64,000 nucleotides of DNA from Plutella xylostella (taxonomy: Eukaryota; Arthropoda; Insecta; Lepidoptera; Plutellidae): contig NC_064005.1 of NCBI RefSeq assembly GCF_932276165.1, forward strand, positions 2,666,001 to 2,730,000, given 5' to 3'. Numbering within the stretch: the stretch's first letter is position 1; each line of letters starts with the position of its first letter. Made by a program: the position numbers and the translations under genes. Below the pieces are notes generated by a model. The model saw only the letters and a list, made by a program, of their open reading frames with translations, had not been told where the DNA came from and did no database searches. Shown here one piece after another: positions 11,396 to 24,700 of the stretch.

Positions 11396-12799
11396 GTGTA
11401 TGTAAAATTTGCCACGATTTGTCGATACTATATTTGTGATGGCTCCCCGGATCCTCCAGGCTATTCCGGCGAGTGTCCGAGGCAAGGGTTAAAAGGGTTG
11501 CTCTTGCTTAGCTCAGGCGAGGTCACGACGGTTAAGCGAATGTGGTTCGTGATGCCATACCGCATAGCGGATAACGTTACATGACGAATGACTTTGCTTC
11601 ATGTCAGCAATAGTTTAGCTATTAGGAGTAGGTAAATAAGCAGCTTTCATACTTGGGTAACAATGTACTATTATCGCTATCAACATTTTATTGGGAATTG
11701 TATAAATACAAGTATCATCTCTACAAAATGTGTCAAGCTAAGCTTCATAGTACAACAAATCTGTTGCGCTTTGAAACAATTGTGAGATCAGCCTTCGCTA
11801 CTTTTTCAACTAAAAGGCCAGTTCCGAATAGCCACCTCAAACCGGTTCTCGCGTTGTTTCCAACATTTTCAATATTGGTAAGGTTAGGTTACGTCGTGTT
11901 TGTAAAGTGAGTTTACTACGAAAGCAAACTGTAGTATGCTTGAGTTTTGAAGTAGTAATAAAAATTGGCTTGATGAGTCTTCTCATGATACAAGAGAGGT
12001 CTCCCAGCATTTCAACAGGTGAAGGAAGTTGGCACGAAGCCGTGTGCTGTGCTGCGCTGCGATGGAAATACAACTTATTTCGAATTTTCAACAGCTATTA
12101 AAAATGTAGGAATAAACTCTTTAACAGAACATGTTTTAAAACACTTTATTTCCTGTAGTGCCTCTCTCACTATTTCTAGATAAAGGTTATAGATGATATA
12201 AAAAAATACTAACGTTTTAGACAGTTACCTACAAACTGTTTTTTTTTGGACACCGATAATCTTTATCGAGACATTGTGATCAATGCCCAAAAGATATAGG
12301 TTAGTAGATTAGCAAATAATAGTGATCATTGAGAGGAAGCTGGTATGGTAGCACAAAGTCATATAAAATTTCGTCATGTCAGCAATATGGGGGTTCTACA
12401 ATCACATTTTTTGGTTACTGTGGAATGTGTAGCTAAGTTCACGTCTTTGGATCGATACACTGTATACTTTGATCGATCCGGGGTCACTAACGTGGCTAAA
12501 CATTACAGATACTCTTGTATTTTTATTTGAACCGTAATCTAATCTCCGGATCGCGTTTTCATCAATGTTTAAGTGAACTCATGTAAAATGCATTGGCTGT
12601 TTCATGAGGTGTACCTACGTATGTAGTGGTGGCTGACCTTTAGAATGTAACACGGTGACTTTAAAAAAACTGAAATTTTTAGGGTTCCTTACCTTCTTTG
12701 GTGAGAGCTCTAACACTGCCAATAAGATATATAATAAATTATGTAGTTGTTTATTTACTGCATGACATTATATTTGATTATGGTTAAACAAATATAAAA

Positions 12800-12907
12800 T
12801 TAATGTACTCCCTTGTGGGGTAGGCAGAGGTGCATTGCTGCACCCACTTTTCGCCAGTGTTATATTAGTCCCAATGTAATAGGGGGCGGGCCTATTGCCA
12901 TTTTACG
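12800..12907. repeat. Interspersed repeat fragment next to a SINE
   Basis: Contains CACTTTTCGCCAGTGTTATA and CCAATGTAATAGGGGGCGGG. I recognise this type of sequence from many lepidopteran introns, but there is no second copy in this window, so the call is from memory. It abuts the SINE at 12908-13030 directly. Confidence 0.4.
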
Positions 12908-13030
12908 GGCACATCTAAGACCCGAGAACAAATATCTGTGTTTAAACAAATATCTGCCCCAGCCGGGAATCGAACCCGGGACCTTCGGCTCAGTAGTCAG
13001 GGTCACTAACCACTACGCCATCCGGTCGTC
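12908..13030 (-). mobile_element. tRNA-derived SINE head, minus strand
   Basis: Reverse complement of the SINE head at 8734-8860, with intact box A (TGGCGTAGTGG) and box B (GGTTCGATTCC). The distal tail is missing. The low-coordinate end abuts another repeat, so the copy is truncated or recombined. Confidence 0.8.
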
Positions 13031-15796
13031 TATGATTATAGAATATTACTATACTGCACCACTTACACACATAATTATGTTTATATGCCGGCTTTAAAGC
13101 CAAAACATTTTTCTAGCAGTCAACATTGGGTGGTTTTACTATAAAAACAAGATACACCGTCAAATACTGTGATCAACACCCCTTAATCCTGGTCTTAACT
13201 GTTGCTTTACTCAGATAGTGTTTAATTGTACTATCGATATCGTACAGCGACTCAAACTTGTTCGGTTTTTAGTATACTATGGTATCGAATGTTATATTTT
13301 TTTGCCAAACAGAAGATGACTTGTTATCTAGGTAATTTAGATTTTATTTTGTGTATGTATAAACAAGAAGAAAGAAAGAAAATTCATTTATTTCTAACAC
13401 ACACAGAAACAACACATACATTTACAAGAAAAGCTTAAAAAATAATAAAAAAATGAGCATGGATGTTTCTTTCGGCACCAAGCTGACTGATCAGCTTGAT
13501 GCTATGGCAGGTATGCTACACCAAACCATAGCGCTGGTTTTCAGCTAGAACCCTTGTATTACTAACAACTAACATAGCTGTATGAATTTGAGCTAGGATA
13601 CGATTCAGTATACAAACACCTAGCAAACAGTGTTCAACTAAGGTCCTGAGCTTGAGTTATAATTTCTCATTTTCCTTGCTGAGTTGTTAGGGTTTTAATT
13701 AATAACATATTTGGCTTCCCTTCCGACTTTGATTACGAAAGTTTTAGTTCATTTAGACTGGTATTTTACAAGGCCTCGTCTACTTTTCCTGGTTTCATAA
13801 ATTGTGCGAACTTCCAATTCGAAAGTAGTGTTTCCATTCGATTTAACTTTTTCTTACTTTTCACCTTATTTCTATTTCATTTTATGTCTCTACTGTTGAT
13901 AAAAACACCCACTTAGGTACTATATTTTTTTTTTCATGATTGAGAAATAAGATCTTTGTAGGGCTTCATTAAAAACAGTACTTTGATATAGGTATTTTAC
14001 AGTTGATTTCAGTCATTTTTTACTAGCTTCTTGTTATCATTAAAATTTATTAGTTACCTACTATTATGTTAATATTATTTTTACTTAAATCATATTTCCC
14101 TGTTTCACAATGTATCGATATAGTGCTAGAACAAGGTACGTGTCAATATAAAGGATAAAATTGCTATCAAATTACAGAGATGTTTAATCAATAAATTGCA
14201 TGAAATTTCTTCTTGTACGTACTGTTACCGCTATTCGATGATTGTGAATAATTAAAACCTCTATATTGCCTCATGTTAACCTATACTGTGTATTGATTTG
14301 ATATTTAATTCATATATTTTTTTACTCAGGTACTCATTGGCAGGAACAAATATGTAAGTTGATCCTTAATTTTATTAGTCCGCGGGCTTCGCTTCGTCTT
14401 AGAATGCTTGCGATTACGGGATGGACCTTCCTAGTGTCTATCAATGGTCGACGGTCTAGTGTGCTGGAGGGCGTCCCATACCACATTCTAAATAGTGAGA
14501 CTTCGTGTTTTCCCAGTTTAAGGTAGTTTAAGCTACATTTTGAAGTTTGTCGATACTTGAAAATAGCAGAGTGCAGACCATTATAATATCCAATAGACAA
14601 CGCTAATGAAGCGATATTATTATGGTTCAAAAGGGGGCATCGTCAATAAACCTTGATGACAAAGCCTCCAAATGATTTTAATAAGTTGGTGATGTGTTGT
14701 ATATGTCGGGTGACGGGCAGGTAGACGGCGGGGTCAGGTATTAATTGCACATACATGTGATTGTGATGCGGCGTCAATGACCCCGCGCTGCGGAGACGCC
14801 GCGGAGCCGCCGCCGCCGCGCATGCCTCTAGCTCCGCCGTCTACCTACCCATTTCAATTACCTACCAATGTTTTAAATACCTACATCTGTAATGCCCCCT
14901 AATGTACCAAACCACCGGCTATCCTGGTCGGAGCGAGGGCGTCGCTCGCGACAGGAGCGCATCTTACCGGCAGCCGTTGTTGTCACTGCGGTGTTTCGCG
15001 GGCGGGCAGATTTATTTGGACGTACCCGGCGGGGCGCGGGGGGGGCGCGCCACCCACCGCCACCTCCACACATTTGACTGGATCAATAAGTAAGCAAAGG
15101 ATGGCCGAGCAGAAAAACCATACACCCGACCACCCCAAGGGGGCACACGTAACCGACACCCCCCCACTAGCGGGGACGACTCCGCAGATTGCCATTTTCT
15201 CTTTGCCTACGCTTTAATTAGTTGCGTAGTGACGCGTGTGGATCCCCTAATCCCGAGTTATTAAATTGCCAAAGATGTCCGGTTCGATTAGCTTGCGCAG
15301 TCATTTAATGCTACCCTCCCTTAATGAATTCATATTTACTGAATCAGCACTTCTGAGTTGAATAATAGTTACCACAAAGTAGGCATGTTAGCGAACGCAC
15401 TGGAAAAAGCTCCGATAGCTTCCTATACAAACGCTTCCTGAAGCTTAAACCGCAATACTCACTACCGAAGCGTTGCTAAACACACAACACAGCGACATGG
15501 TAGGTATACATAATATACCAATCGAAATGCCCAAAAGAATCTTGTGCATTGTGTGAACGCACCGAACAGCCTCCCGCGTCGGTTATCCATATTCATGTAC
15601 GGTTGACGAGCTCGCCAGTCAAAGCCTTTGTCCAAATCCGACCAGTATTACCTCTCAAATGCCATTGACTTAGAAAGAAAACAATTGTTCTGGTCATTGG
15701 TTTGGTTGCGCAGTTGTCGGCCACAACACCGCGTGTGTGTTGTTCGTCACTTCTTGAAATACTAGTTAGCATTGTGCTGTAATAAAATAATAATAT

Positions 15797-15995
15797 TGGG
15801 GACATCTCACGGCACTCTGACCCCAAGCTAGGCAGAGCATGTTGTTATGGGTATCGGACAGCTTATGTATCTACACAGATACATATAAGATGCACATTAA
15901 CACCCAAGACACGAGTACAAGTATCTGCCCCGGCCTGGAATTCAACCCGGGACCTTCGGCGTTGCAGTCAGGCTCACTAACCACTGCACCATACG
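15797..15995 (-). mobile_element. tRNA-derived SINE, minus strand, diverged
   Basis: Nearly full length: the tail with the conserved ACCCCAAGCTAGGCAGAGC block (plus-strand reading) and the head with a damaged box B (GGTTGAATTCC on the minus strand). Older than the other copies judging from its substitutions and small deletions. Confidence 0.75.
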
Positions 15996-16361
15996 TGGTA
16001 AGACCGACCATTCGCTATGTGACGTGGTGTGCTGCTTGCCGCCAAGTCTCCGCACGTCCGTGTTAACTACACACACGGTGTACTACGCTGCTACTACCGT
16101 ATTTACGTTTCGCTGCAGACAGATAAACATGCTACTGAACCTGAACATCTAGATAGGTGGCTTCGAGCATAAACTTGAAGATAATCCACGCACGGAAATC
16201 CCGGCCAAGTCCACTACATGCGATATTGAAAGTGTGATGCAGCTAATGTTTAGATAATTAGTAATCTAAGTTGCGTAAGCATTTATATTTCTTGTAACAC
16301 TACTAGTTTACAGGAACTGCTATGTATTCATGTGTTCGTAGTCTCATGTCCGATGTTACGC

Positions 16362-16421
16362 ATTCCATATTGTTCCCAGTATCGACCTATGCAGTTGATA
16401 CCCGGAACAATATGTTGGAAT
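16362..16421. ncRNA. Candidate pre-miRNA-like hairpin
   Basis: A 60-base stretch folds into a long imperfect stem. ATTCCA pairs with TGGAAT, TATTGTTCC pairs with GGAACAATA, and GTATCGAC pairs with GTTGATAC (with a G-T pair), separated by a 3-base bulge and a small mismatch, around an 8-base loop CTATGCAG. Size and shape suit a miRNA precursor, but a decayed inverted-repeat element is an equal alternative. I do not recognise a known miRNA seed. Confidence 0.25.
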
Positions 16422-19400
16422 AGTTTAAATAAGTATGAATGACTTAGTTAAGTTTGCTATTTTCTTCTAAATCACAATGATTAAATCGATGCAGGGGTTC
16501 GAAGAATTATGGATTTTTCCCTTGTAAATTATACCTGCAAAGAACATTCCTTTCCTGCTATAATTATTCATAAGTAATAGCATATATTCAACCGTCCTTG
16601 TAGTAGGTAATTCATTTCTCGTGCCGCCCGACTTGCGGCTCCAACAGTTTCTATTTAATGTAGCTAATTAATAGTATCGCTTTCTAAAGTCGAATGAGCT
16701 GCGAACCAACGTACCTTAGGGTGTATAAGAAAAGTGTGATTTTTAGTGCGCGCCGCTGAGTGCGGCTCCTTTTCCGCTCGATGGCAATCGAAATAATTAT
16801 CATAAAGTAAATCCCCCGCAATTCGGCCCCCGGCCCGGCGCGAATGCGGGGCCGCCGTCCCGACACAAAGGATAGGGATGTACCGCGGCGACGTCGATAC
16901 TGTCTGCCTTGGTGTGATCTATGCTTTACTACGTCAGTGTATGTTACTAAACCTAAAGGTATGATGAGCAGGGCTGCCGCAACACTATTGGGGACCAGCA
17001 CCAATGCATTCGCCTTATAGGCTCATATGAGATAAATTTCGAACTCGGCAGCAATGCCACGGCATCATAGCGCCAATAAAACTAACCCTTAATCTTTAAT
17101 TAATAAACCGTATACTTAGTAAATATGCAACAAGATAAAAATTTACTTTGAGACACACGAGTTCCGGCTCTTTACGTCAGTCAAAAAGTTGAAATTCGTA
17201 AATCACAACGTCAATTTTAAACCCATTTTAAAGTATCAAAATGCTCTATAATTTGGGGGTTAAAATTTAAACCTATAACGTTTATAAAATTGAAAGTATT
17301 ATCTCATTGTCAGAACCACAATATCATCGATATCGATAAAACTGGAAGGCTCTTAACCGTGTGGCGCGTTTCGTCGCGGGGAGGAACAATCGCGTTTTCA
17401 GTTTCCTCACACCAGCTCTCATCTCGGTATTGCCAATGGAATTAATTTCACCCGCTTGTTTTACCATCTTTCCCTCTTTTTTCATCCTGGCCACCCTTAC
17501 CTCATTAATGCCAATAATGGGTTAACTTTGTCGCCAATCGCACTCGAATTCAGTCTGCTTTCGATATTCCTATTTTAAATTTATTTTGAATTCTGCGGTT
17601 TTAATCCTTGTTTGTAACCGCCATTGTTACTGTATCTGTAGTTGTGGCTTTACTGTATTTTAATCTTATTGCTTCATTCGTTTTAAAACAGAGTACTAGC
17701 AGCAAATATGAAGTCTCAAAATATAAGATTTGCCTATGAAAAAAAGGTAATGCTATCAAAAAAATTCTTTCGTTTTTTTACAGTACATATTCCGGTTTCG
17801 GGGATATTTAAGAACATCCCTCTATCACCGTGAAAGACGTATTTTTATCTTGGTCATCCTACGGTACCGATAGTATATTCAATATGTATACGTGTACAGG
17901 GAAATCTGAATTGCTGTTACGGGATACGGAACTATGTACGTACACACTGCCTTTACCTTCGAGTGCAGTACACAAGCTCTACTTTCTCGGTGCATCGACT
18001 ATCACGCAACTATTATCGTTGAAGTTGTTTACTTTCTAAAGCAACATCTGTCCCTGCCACCGGCCCCCGAGCTTACGCCATTCATGTGAGTGGCTATTAT
18101 TACTTGCCACATTAAAAGTGTCCCTTGGGTTTTGTGTTAGCCACCGTTAGCCAATTTATTGAATGATAATTTCGATTCCGTTCTAAACTCGTCGTGAGGA
18201 ATCTAGATTCATTTAGCAATTATGTTTTATGGGTAATATATATTCCACAATGATTATGTTTAAACCATAATTGTTTGCGTACCTATCAGCTAATCAAGTA
18301 TGATGTCTTTGAATAAACTCCTTATTAGTGTACTCATGTTTTGAAAAGCGTAATCATAACATTGGGGTGGCCAAGCGTCTTGGTGACGCAACCGACGTTT
18401 GTCGCGGGTCACGGCAGGGGGCGCTTTTTGTGTCACCCTCTATTTAGCTTACAAACACACTGTATGTACGCTTTATGAAAGGACCATTACACTGTTCATA
18501 ACTAACATAAGGCAATGTGTACCTGAGAGTGATTTTAACAAAATACTTGAAAGCCAATTGTCCTTCTCTAGTAGAACGGAGTAGAATTCTATAAATTACA
18601 TAAATTTACATAATGTGCCTTCCGAATCGCTCCCATTATCATAGTAATTAATAATAGTAATGTAGTTCTAAAATATTCATAGTTTAAGCCGTCTGTCGGC
18701 AATAAAAATACCCGTTAAAATAACATAGTACAATCACATGTACCTAATTGCTATTGCAAAGAGGCTACAAAATTTACAGAACATGGCTTCAGCAGATAAA
18801 GAAAAGACTGGCTCTGTGAATTTGTTGTTTCACGATAATGTGAGGTTGTTATTACTAAAATAGATCACAATACAACACAGTATAGCGCCCCAAAAAGGGC
18901 ATAAAAAACCAGTTACATGTTGACGCTTGCACATTGCACCTGCGCTTGCTTGGCGCGAGCTCTTCCGGTCTTTGAGCCATCCCAGTTTTGTCCCTTACAT
19001 TATTTATACAGCCTCGTAATCACTTGAAGCTGTATAACACCCCTCTTCATTGCATCAAGTGATGGTTTAGTTTGCCAGTTATGCCGATTGTAATTATTGC
19101 AGAGACCCGCGTGTATAACTTTCACTGGCCGACTTTACTCATTATAGTTTATTTGATGTGGCACGGTTCAAAGTAAGCTCTGGTACCTAAAACAAATACG
19201 TATTGTGACGTATATAAGGTACAGTTGGTTCCTTTCGTGCCCACAATTGTATGCGTTATCACGTTTTACTCCTTATTCCGTAGTTTACACGGAAACACTG
19301 CATTGTTAGCTGTATAGGTCGGCGATGACGCCCGCGTTTCCTGGCCAATGGAGCGGACGCCCAGCTGTCAGTCGGCACAATGGTGGCCACTCGGTGCCGC

Positions 19401-19894
19401 GGAGGAAGGTTATGAGGTCGATGAATTGTTTGTTTTATTTGTGAGAATTTGTATGTTTATTGTTGGTTTTGTTTGTTAAGCACAATTTTACATTCACACT
19501 CTACTGGTAGACTATAGTAACCTGGACTGTATACTGGAAATAAATACAGTTTGGTACTTGAAATTTTATAAGAAGCCAAGCACAAAATGCAAATGAAATG
19601 CTGAAAAAACCGCATTGAAGTCGGTTCGTTCGTTTTGTACCTGCGGTTTCGCAAGTTTGTTTACTACCTGTCGGCTCATTAACGAAATAATAACTATAAC
19701 TTACGAGCAATACAATATTATGTTGGTCCACCGGTTTAAAGGTTAACCCCTATACCTACTTGTAACAAGGGGCAAAAGTTTCATATTAACGAGTTAAGTC
19801 ACCCTTGCCGGCTGAACCTAAACCAATAGCTCATTAGTGTACCCTAGACGGTCCATAGTGACTCCAAATCTCCAATAACTCACTTATATCAGTA

Positions 19895-19951
19895 ATATCC
19901 TCCTCAATTCAATTCCTTACCTCCCTGGTTCCATAGAGGAGGACCAGACCC
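19895..19951 (+). repeat. Tandem copy of the intron end and exon head upstream of the BAH exon
   Basis: This 57-bp piece matches 19962-20022, which contains the true polypyrimidine tract, acceptor and first bases of the BAH exon (shared ATATCCTCCTC, TTCC and GAGGACCAGACC blocks). The copy has lost the sequence around the acceptor (reads CCATAGAGGAGG). It is the only acceptor-side exon copy that I found in the window. Confidence 0.65.
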
Positions 19952-19999
19952 CATATAAGTTATATCCTCCTCATTCAACTTTCCACCTCCTTGTTCCAG

Positions 20000-21707
20000 C
20001 GTCAATAGAAGAGGACCAGACCTCGGAGCTGCCCGGCACGGACGGGCTCGCGCCCAAGCAGCGCCACCAGGCCAAGCACCGCGAGCTGTTCCTGTCCCGC
20101 CACGTGGAGACGCTGCCGGCGACCCACATCCGCGGCAAGTGCACCGTCACGCTGCTCAACGAGACCGAGTCGCTCGTCAGCTATCTGAATAAGGATGTGA
20201 GTATGTACCGTCCAGCGCGCGGGGAGGGTGATGAGTGAATGTGGAGCGAGGTTTTGTGGTACGAAGACGTGGTTGTGATTCTAGGGGTGCATGCAAGCCT
20301 CGAGTCGGGTGATGTATCACCTGATCCTTATACATATAATGCATACGTCCGGCGCACCCTGGGCAGTCAGTGACAGATGCTAAAATAGCTGCGCAATCCT
20401 TGCACCATGGTGATAAACCATACACACGCTATGAAGACGTGAACCTAGTGCACTCGCGCGTTGAGATAATCGGGGTGGTTGGTACTCTGATGTCTTGATC
20501 ACAGCGGTTTGGGTTCATACGTACTCGTAACGTGAAAACCTCGCTTTACATAAACCTAAACAGTTGCTCTGCTATATTTATTAACAGACTAGAAACAATA
20601 AGTTACAGCCTATAGGTACATAAATTGCAAACATGTACAAATATCCCACCCGCACAGCATTAGTTGTGATTGCAGTGCGATTGTCTATAAAATTTATGAT
20701 AATTTCAGAATTTAGTTTAGACCTTATGCTTCGTATTGCGTGATAGAGTTTAAATGAGTTATTGTTCATGCCCTATCTCTTTACCTCTCAAGTTGTGCCA
20801 CACATTAAATGAATAATGGTCCATTTGATCTAAATTGTTATCACTCCAGTACTTGCTAATTTAGATTTATGGCAAGTGGAAGTGGAATTATATTGTTACG
20901 GTCCAATAATGTGTGCGACATTGGTGTTGTAATTATTTGACGTTCGTATTCTAAATTTTACATAGGTAATAATACACAAGTGTAAAAAAAGCTGCATGGA
21001 TTTAAGAACCACAGTTATCTATTATTAACAATTATTGCTTATGAACTATTAACACAATATTTGAAGATTTTATAGCCTCTAGTTCCTTCGTTGTCGTCAT
21101 CTATACCTACTATGCTATGCATGTAAATTGTAGATAATTATTCCTCAATTAGTTACTGACAATCTTTGCCTCACAATGAGTTTTAATTGAAACTGTATTG
21201 AGTCACACTTATTGACTGTGCCATCCTCGAGCCGTAATGAACTGTGAGGTGCATATAATACGTCTGTTATTTCATTAACAACTCGATATAAATATGATAT
21301 AAAATTGTATGATGATAGTTTTAGTTCAAAGCGTTAATTAACTATATAGTCACATTAAAGGATCTATGTTGTAATGTAAGTTAGCTAATATAAATATTAA
21401 CTTCTGTAACAAATATCAGAAGCAACAGCAAATTTTATTGATCATACCGAAAGGAAATAACAGCAAAATATGGGTTGTGCGTGGGGACTAGCTATATCCA
21501 ATAGAACATAATCTAATATAATAATATAACTCCCTACCTAAATCTTGTGTAAATCGTTATTAATACACGACTTTCTCTTTTTGTTTCAGGACGCATTTTT
21601 TTATTGTTTAGTATTTGACCCTTCACAAAAGACTTTATTAGCGGATAAGGGAGAAATAAGAGTTGGAAGTAGATATCAGACTGAAGTTACTAATTTATTA
21701 AAAGAAG
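20000..21707 (+). CDS. MTA exons for the second half of the BAH domain
   Basis: Exon 20000-20196 codes the LAPKQRHQAKHRELFLSRHV segment and the LPATHIRGKC signature; donor GTGAGT at 20197. Exon 21590-21707 (acceptor TTTCAG) continues with LVFDPSQKTLLADKGEIRVG and ends in phase 1 before GTACGT. BAH modules in MTA help contact chromatin and HDAC1. The 1.4-kb intron between them is AT-rich and shows no second gene. It is seen as coding because of near-perfect agreement with animal MTA at the same splice position. Confidence 0.93.
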
Positions 21708-24700
21708 GTACGTACTATTCTAATATATTTTTTTAATTTTTGTATGTAATCACTGTATTTTGAGTGTATTTTACTACAGTGAAGATATCGTTTTGTCTAG
21801 CAGAATATTCCACATTCTTTGTGTTCATCAAACATGTTTTTCAAATATAAGTATTTTATATTCTTTACCAATCCCACAAATCAAAAAGCTAACAATTGAC
21901 TACCTCTTAATACCTATCAAATAGTTAAAAAAATCACTTTAAAATCTGTCACTTTTTTCGTAAAAACTAAAAACCCAAACTGTTGATTCCAGGCGAGGAG
22001 GACGGGCGCAACAGCGAGGACCTCGAGACGGTGGTGTGGACGCCGCAGCACGGGCTCTCGGACCGGCAGATCGACCAGTTCCTCGTGGTCTCCCGCTCCG
22101 TGGGCACCTTCGCAAGGGCCCTGGACTGCTCGTCCAGCGTGAAGCAGCCCTCGCTGCACATGTCTGCCGCTGCCGCCAGCCGCGATATCACCCTTGTGAG
22201 TAAAGTGAAAAAATAGATGGCTACACGAATTGATAGGTGGACCAGTTGTTAATGACCTCCTAGCGCCATATCACTTTTGTGAGTACAAGAGCTGTATAAG
22301 GCTGTAGGTAGCATAGCTACACGGACTGGCAGATCGACCAGTTCCTCGTGGTCTCCCGCTCCGTAGGGACCTTCGCAAGGGCCCTGGACTGCTCCTCCAG
22401 CGTGAAGCAGCCCTCGCTGCACATGTCTGCCGCTGCCGCCAGCCGCGATATCACCCTTGTGAGTGTTGGTTTAAGCTTGTTTGTGGTATGGCTTGGTAGG
22501 TCGAACTCCAGCCGCCGTATCTCCTTTGTGAGTATTCGCATTAGGCTGTAGGTAGCATAAGTTGTAGTTTGTATGGCTACATGGGTTGGTTGCAGTGGCC
22601 GATTAAGGGACTGATGATAATGACTCGTAATTTCCAACATTTATAATGAGAAGCCTAAATGGTTTATGTGGTCATTTCATTTATGTTAGATTCTCACTAT
22701 TATGCAGTTTAAATCAGCAGTAGCTTACATACATATGCTCACGACTGTAATCCCCGAAATCAGTAGCTATTCCACAATTATGAATTTATATACTGGAAGC
22801 TATGTGCAGGCGAGATACAGATGCATATCCAGCCCAATAATTAACAAATGACTAACACACACCTTTCTCCACCCGCCAGTTCCACGCAATGGACACCCTC
22901 CACAAGTCGGGCTACAGCATAGAGGCGGCGCTGGCGGCGCTGGTGCCGGCGTCCGGGCCGGTGCTGTGCCGCGACGAGATGGAGGAGTGGAGCGCCTCCG
23001 AGGCTAACCTGTTCGAGGAGGCGCTCGACAAGTACGGCAAGGACTTCCAGGACATCCGGCAGGACTTTGTGAGTACCCAGCGCTGATATAGTACTAGTTG
23101 TTAACGGAATATTGAGGTAAATTCGACGTGTGTCTTAATTGCCTCGTCTTCCACTACTTGGAAGTAGATTGCGCAGTGTGATCTCATTGGTGTGATCCTG
23201 TCTGATCTGGTAGGTATTTTTTTAAATATCAGAGGCTGGCATTTTAGGTACGTAGGCTGGCAACATATTTTACTATAATGGAATATAGTTGACGCTTTCA
23301 ATATAAAGTAAGCTACCAGTATAAGACCCACGCGGCACAAGTCGGGCTACAGCATAGAGGCGGCGCTGGCGGCGCTGGTGCCGGCGTCCGGGCCGGTGCT
23401 GTGCCGCGACGAGATGGAGGAGTGGAGCGCCTCCGAGGCCAACCTGTTCGAGGAGGCGCTCGACAAGTACGGCAAGGACTTCCAGGACATACGGCAGGAC
23501 TTTGTGAGTAGTTAATAGTGGTACTAGATTTACTGGTGTTCCTTTGCGGTGGCAGTTTCAACATCTATGTAGCCTGGCACAGGGAGACAGAAAACCTCAT
23601 TTTGTAAGTGTCTCGACTTTCCAGAGTAGCACTGATTTGTAGCTTGTAGTTGATGCATTCTGCGATGCAGATATTTGACCCCTCCCCTAAATTTTGAACG
23701 TAATTATTGTGTAAATACCCATGTCAGGATGATTATATGCAAAGCAGGCTGTATGGGGTCTATACATTTTTATACCTACATTATACATTTTTATACTTTT
23801 TCTCACAAACCATAATTTTTTTATGAATGAACAGAAGGTTTTTTGGTTTTACAAGTTAAAAATGTATAGAACTACTATACAAAGCTTGCGTACGGCTTGG
23901 AAGTAAATGAAAATTAAATAGCAGTACATAACTAACCCTGTACCACCCGCAGTTGCCGTGGAAGACGCTGAAGAACCTGGTGGAGTACTACTACATGTGG
24001 AAGACCACGGACCGCTACGTGCAGCAGAAGCGCGTCAAGGCGGTGGAGGCCGAGTCCAAGCTCAAGCAGGTCTACATTCCCAACTAGTGAGTGTTTGTAC
24101 CGACCGACTTCATTTACTTATTCTTATGTAGTAGTGGTAGTGTGTTGTCTTGTGTTGTGTTTTAGCTGTAAGATGGAAATAATTTCAAGCAGAAACATTC
24201 CTAGGTAAAAGTATTATGGGGCGAAAGCGTACGCACAAATTGCCCTATGCCTATGTCTAACCCTTTGATTGATTCCTATGAGTGAAGATATTGGTGGAAG
24301 ATGGATGAGCTTATTTAAACTTTTAAAAATACCTTATTTAAGCTTAAAAGGAGCTTATTTATGCTCTTTTTACTAAATTAAAAGCATTTGACCCATCTCA
24401 ACACGAATTTGATTCGTGGTTTCCGCGGGGTTATCAAGATAGTTTTGCAGAACTTCATGTGTAGTAGGGTAACTACTTGTAATTTAACTAATATTCATGA
24501 ACAATATCTAATGTACCCCGTGTGTGTTGCAGTAACAAGCCGAACCCGGCGCTGCTGCCGGCGAGCAAGGCGGCGGCGGTGCTGAACGGGGGCACTAACG
24601 GCGCCGCGCACGCCGCCAGCCCCGACCTCTGCGCCTCCTGCCAGGGTAAACGAACAACTATTACTAGCTATACACAGTTATTCTTAAGTTTTTTTCGTAA

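Larger units (their letters stand above)
5481..19999 (+). other. Large repeat-filled intron of the MTA-like gene
   Basis: This 14.5-kb stretch has no supported exon. It holds SINE copies (8734-9296, 12908-13030, 15797-15995), nested LINE-type tails, a tandem pair of TC...CTAG elements (10916-11341), a GC-rich block (7880-8440), further GC-rich patches (about 14760-14840, 14910-15180, 16800-16910), a pre-miRNA-like hairpin at 16362-16421 and a TATA-like sequence at 19209-19217. The remainder is AT-rich and unremarkable. An internal promoter is possible but not shown. Confidence 0.6.

Noticed and set aside
23336..23503. Mutually exclusive alternative SANT exon
   Set aside because: No acceptor at the right phase precedes it; the nearest AG gives the wrong frame.
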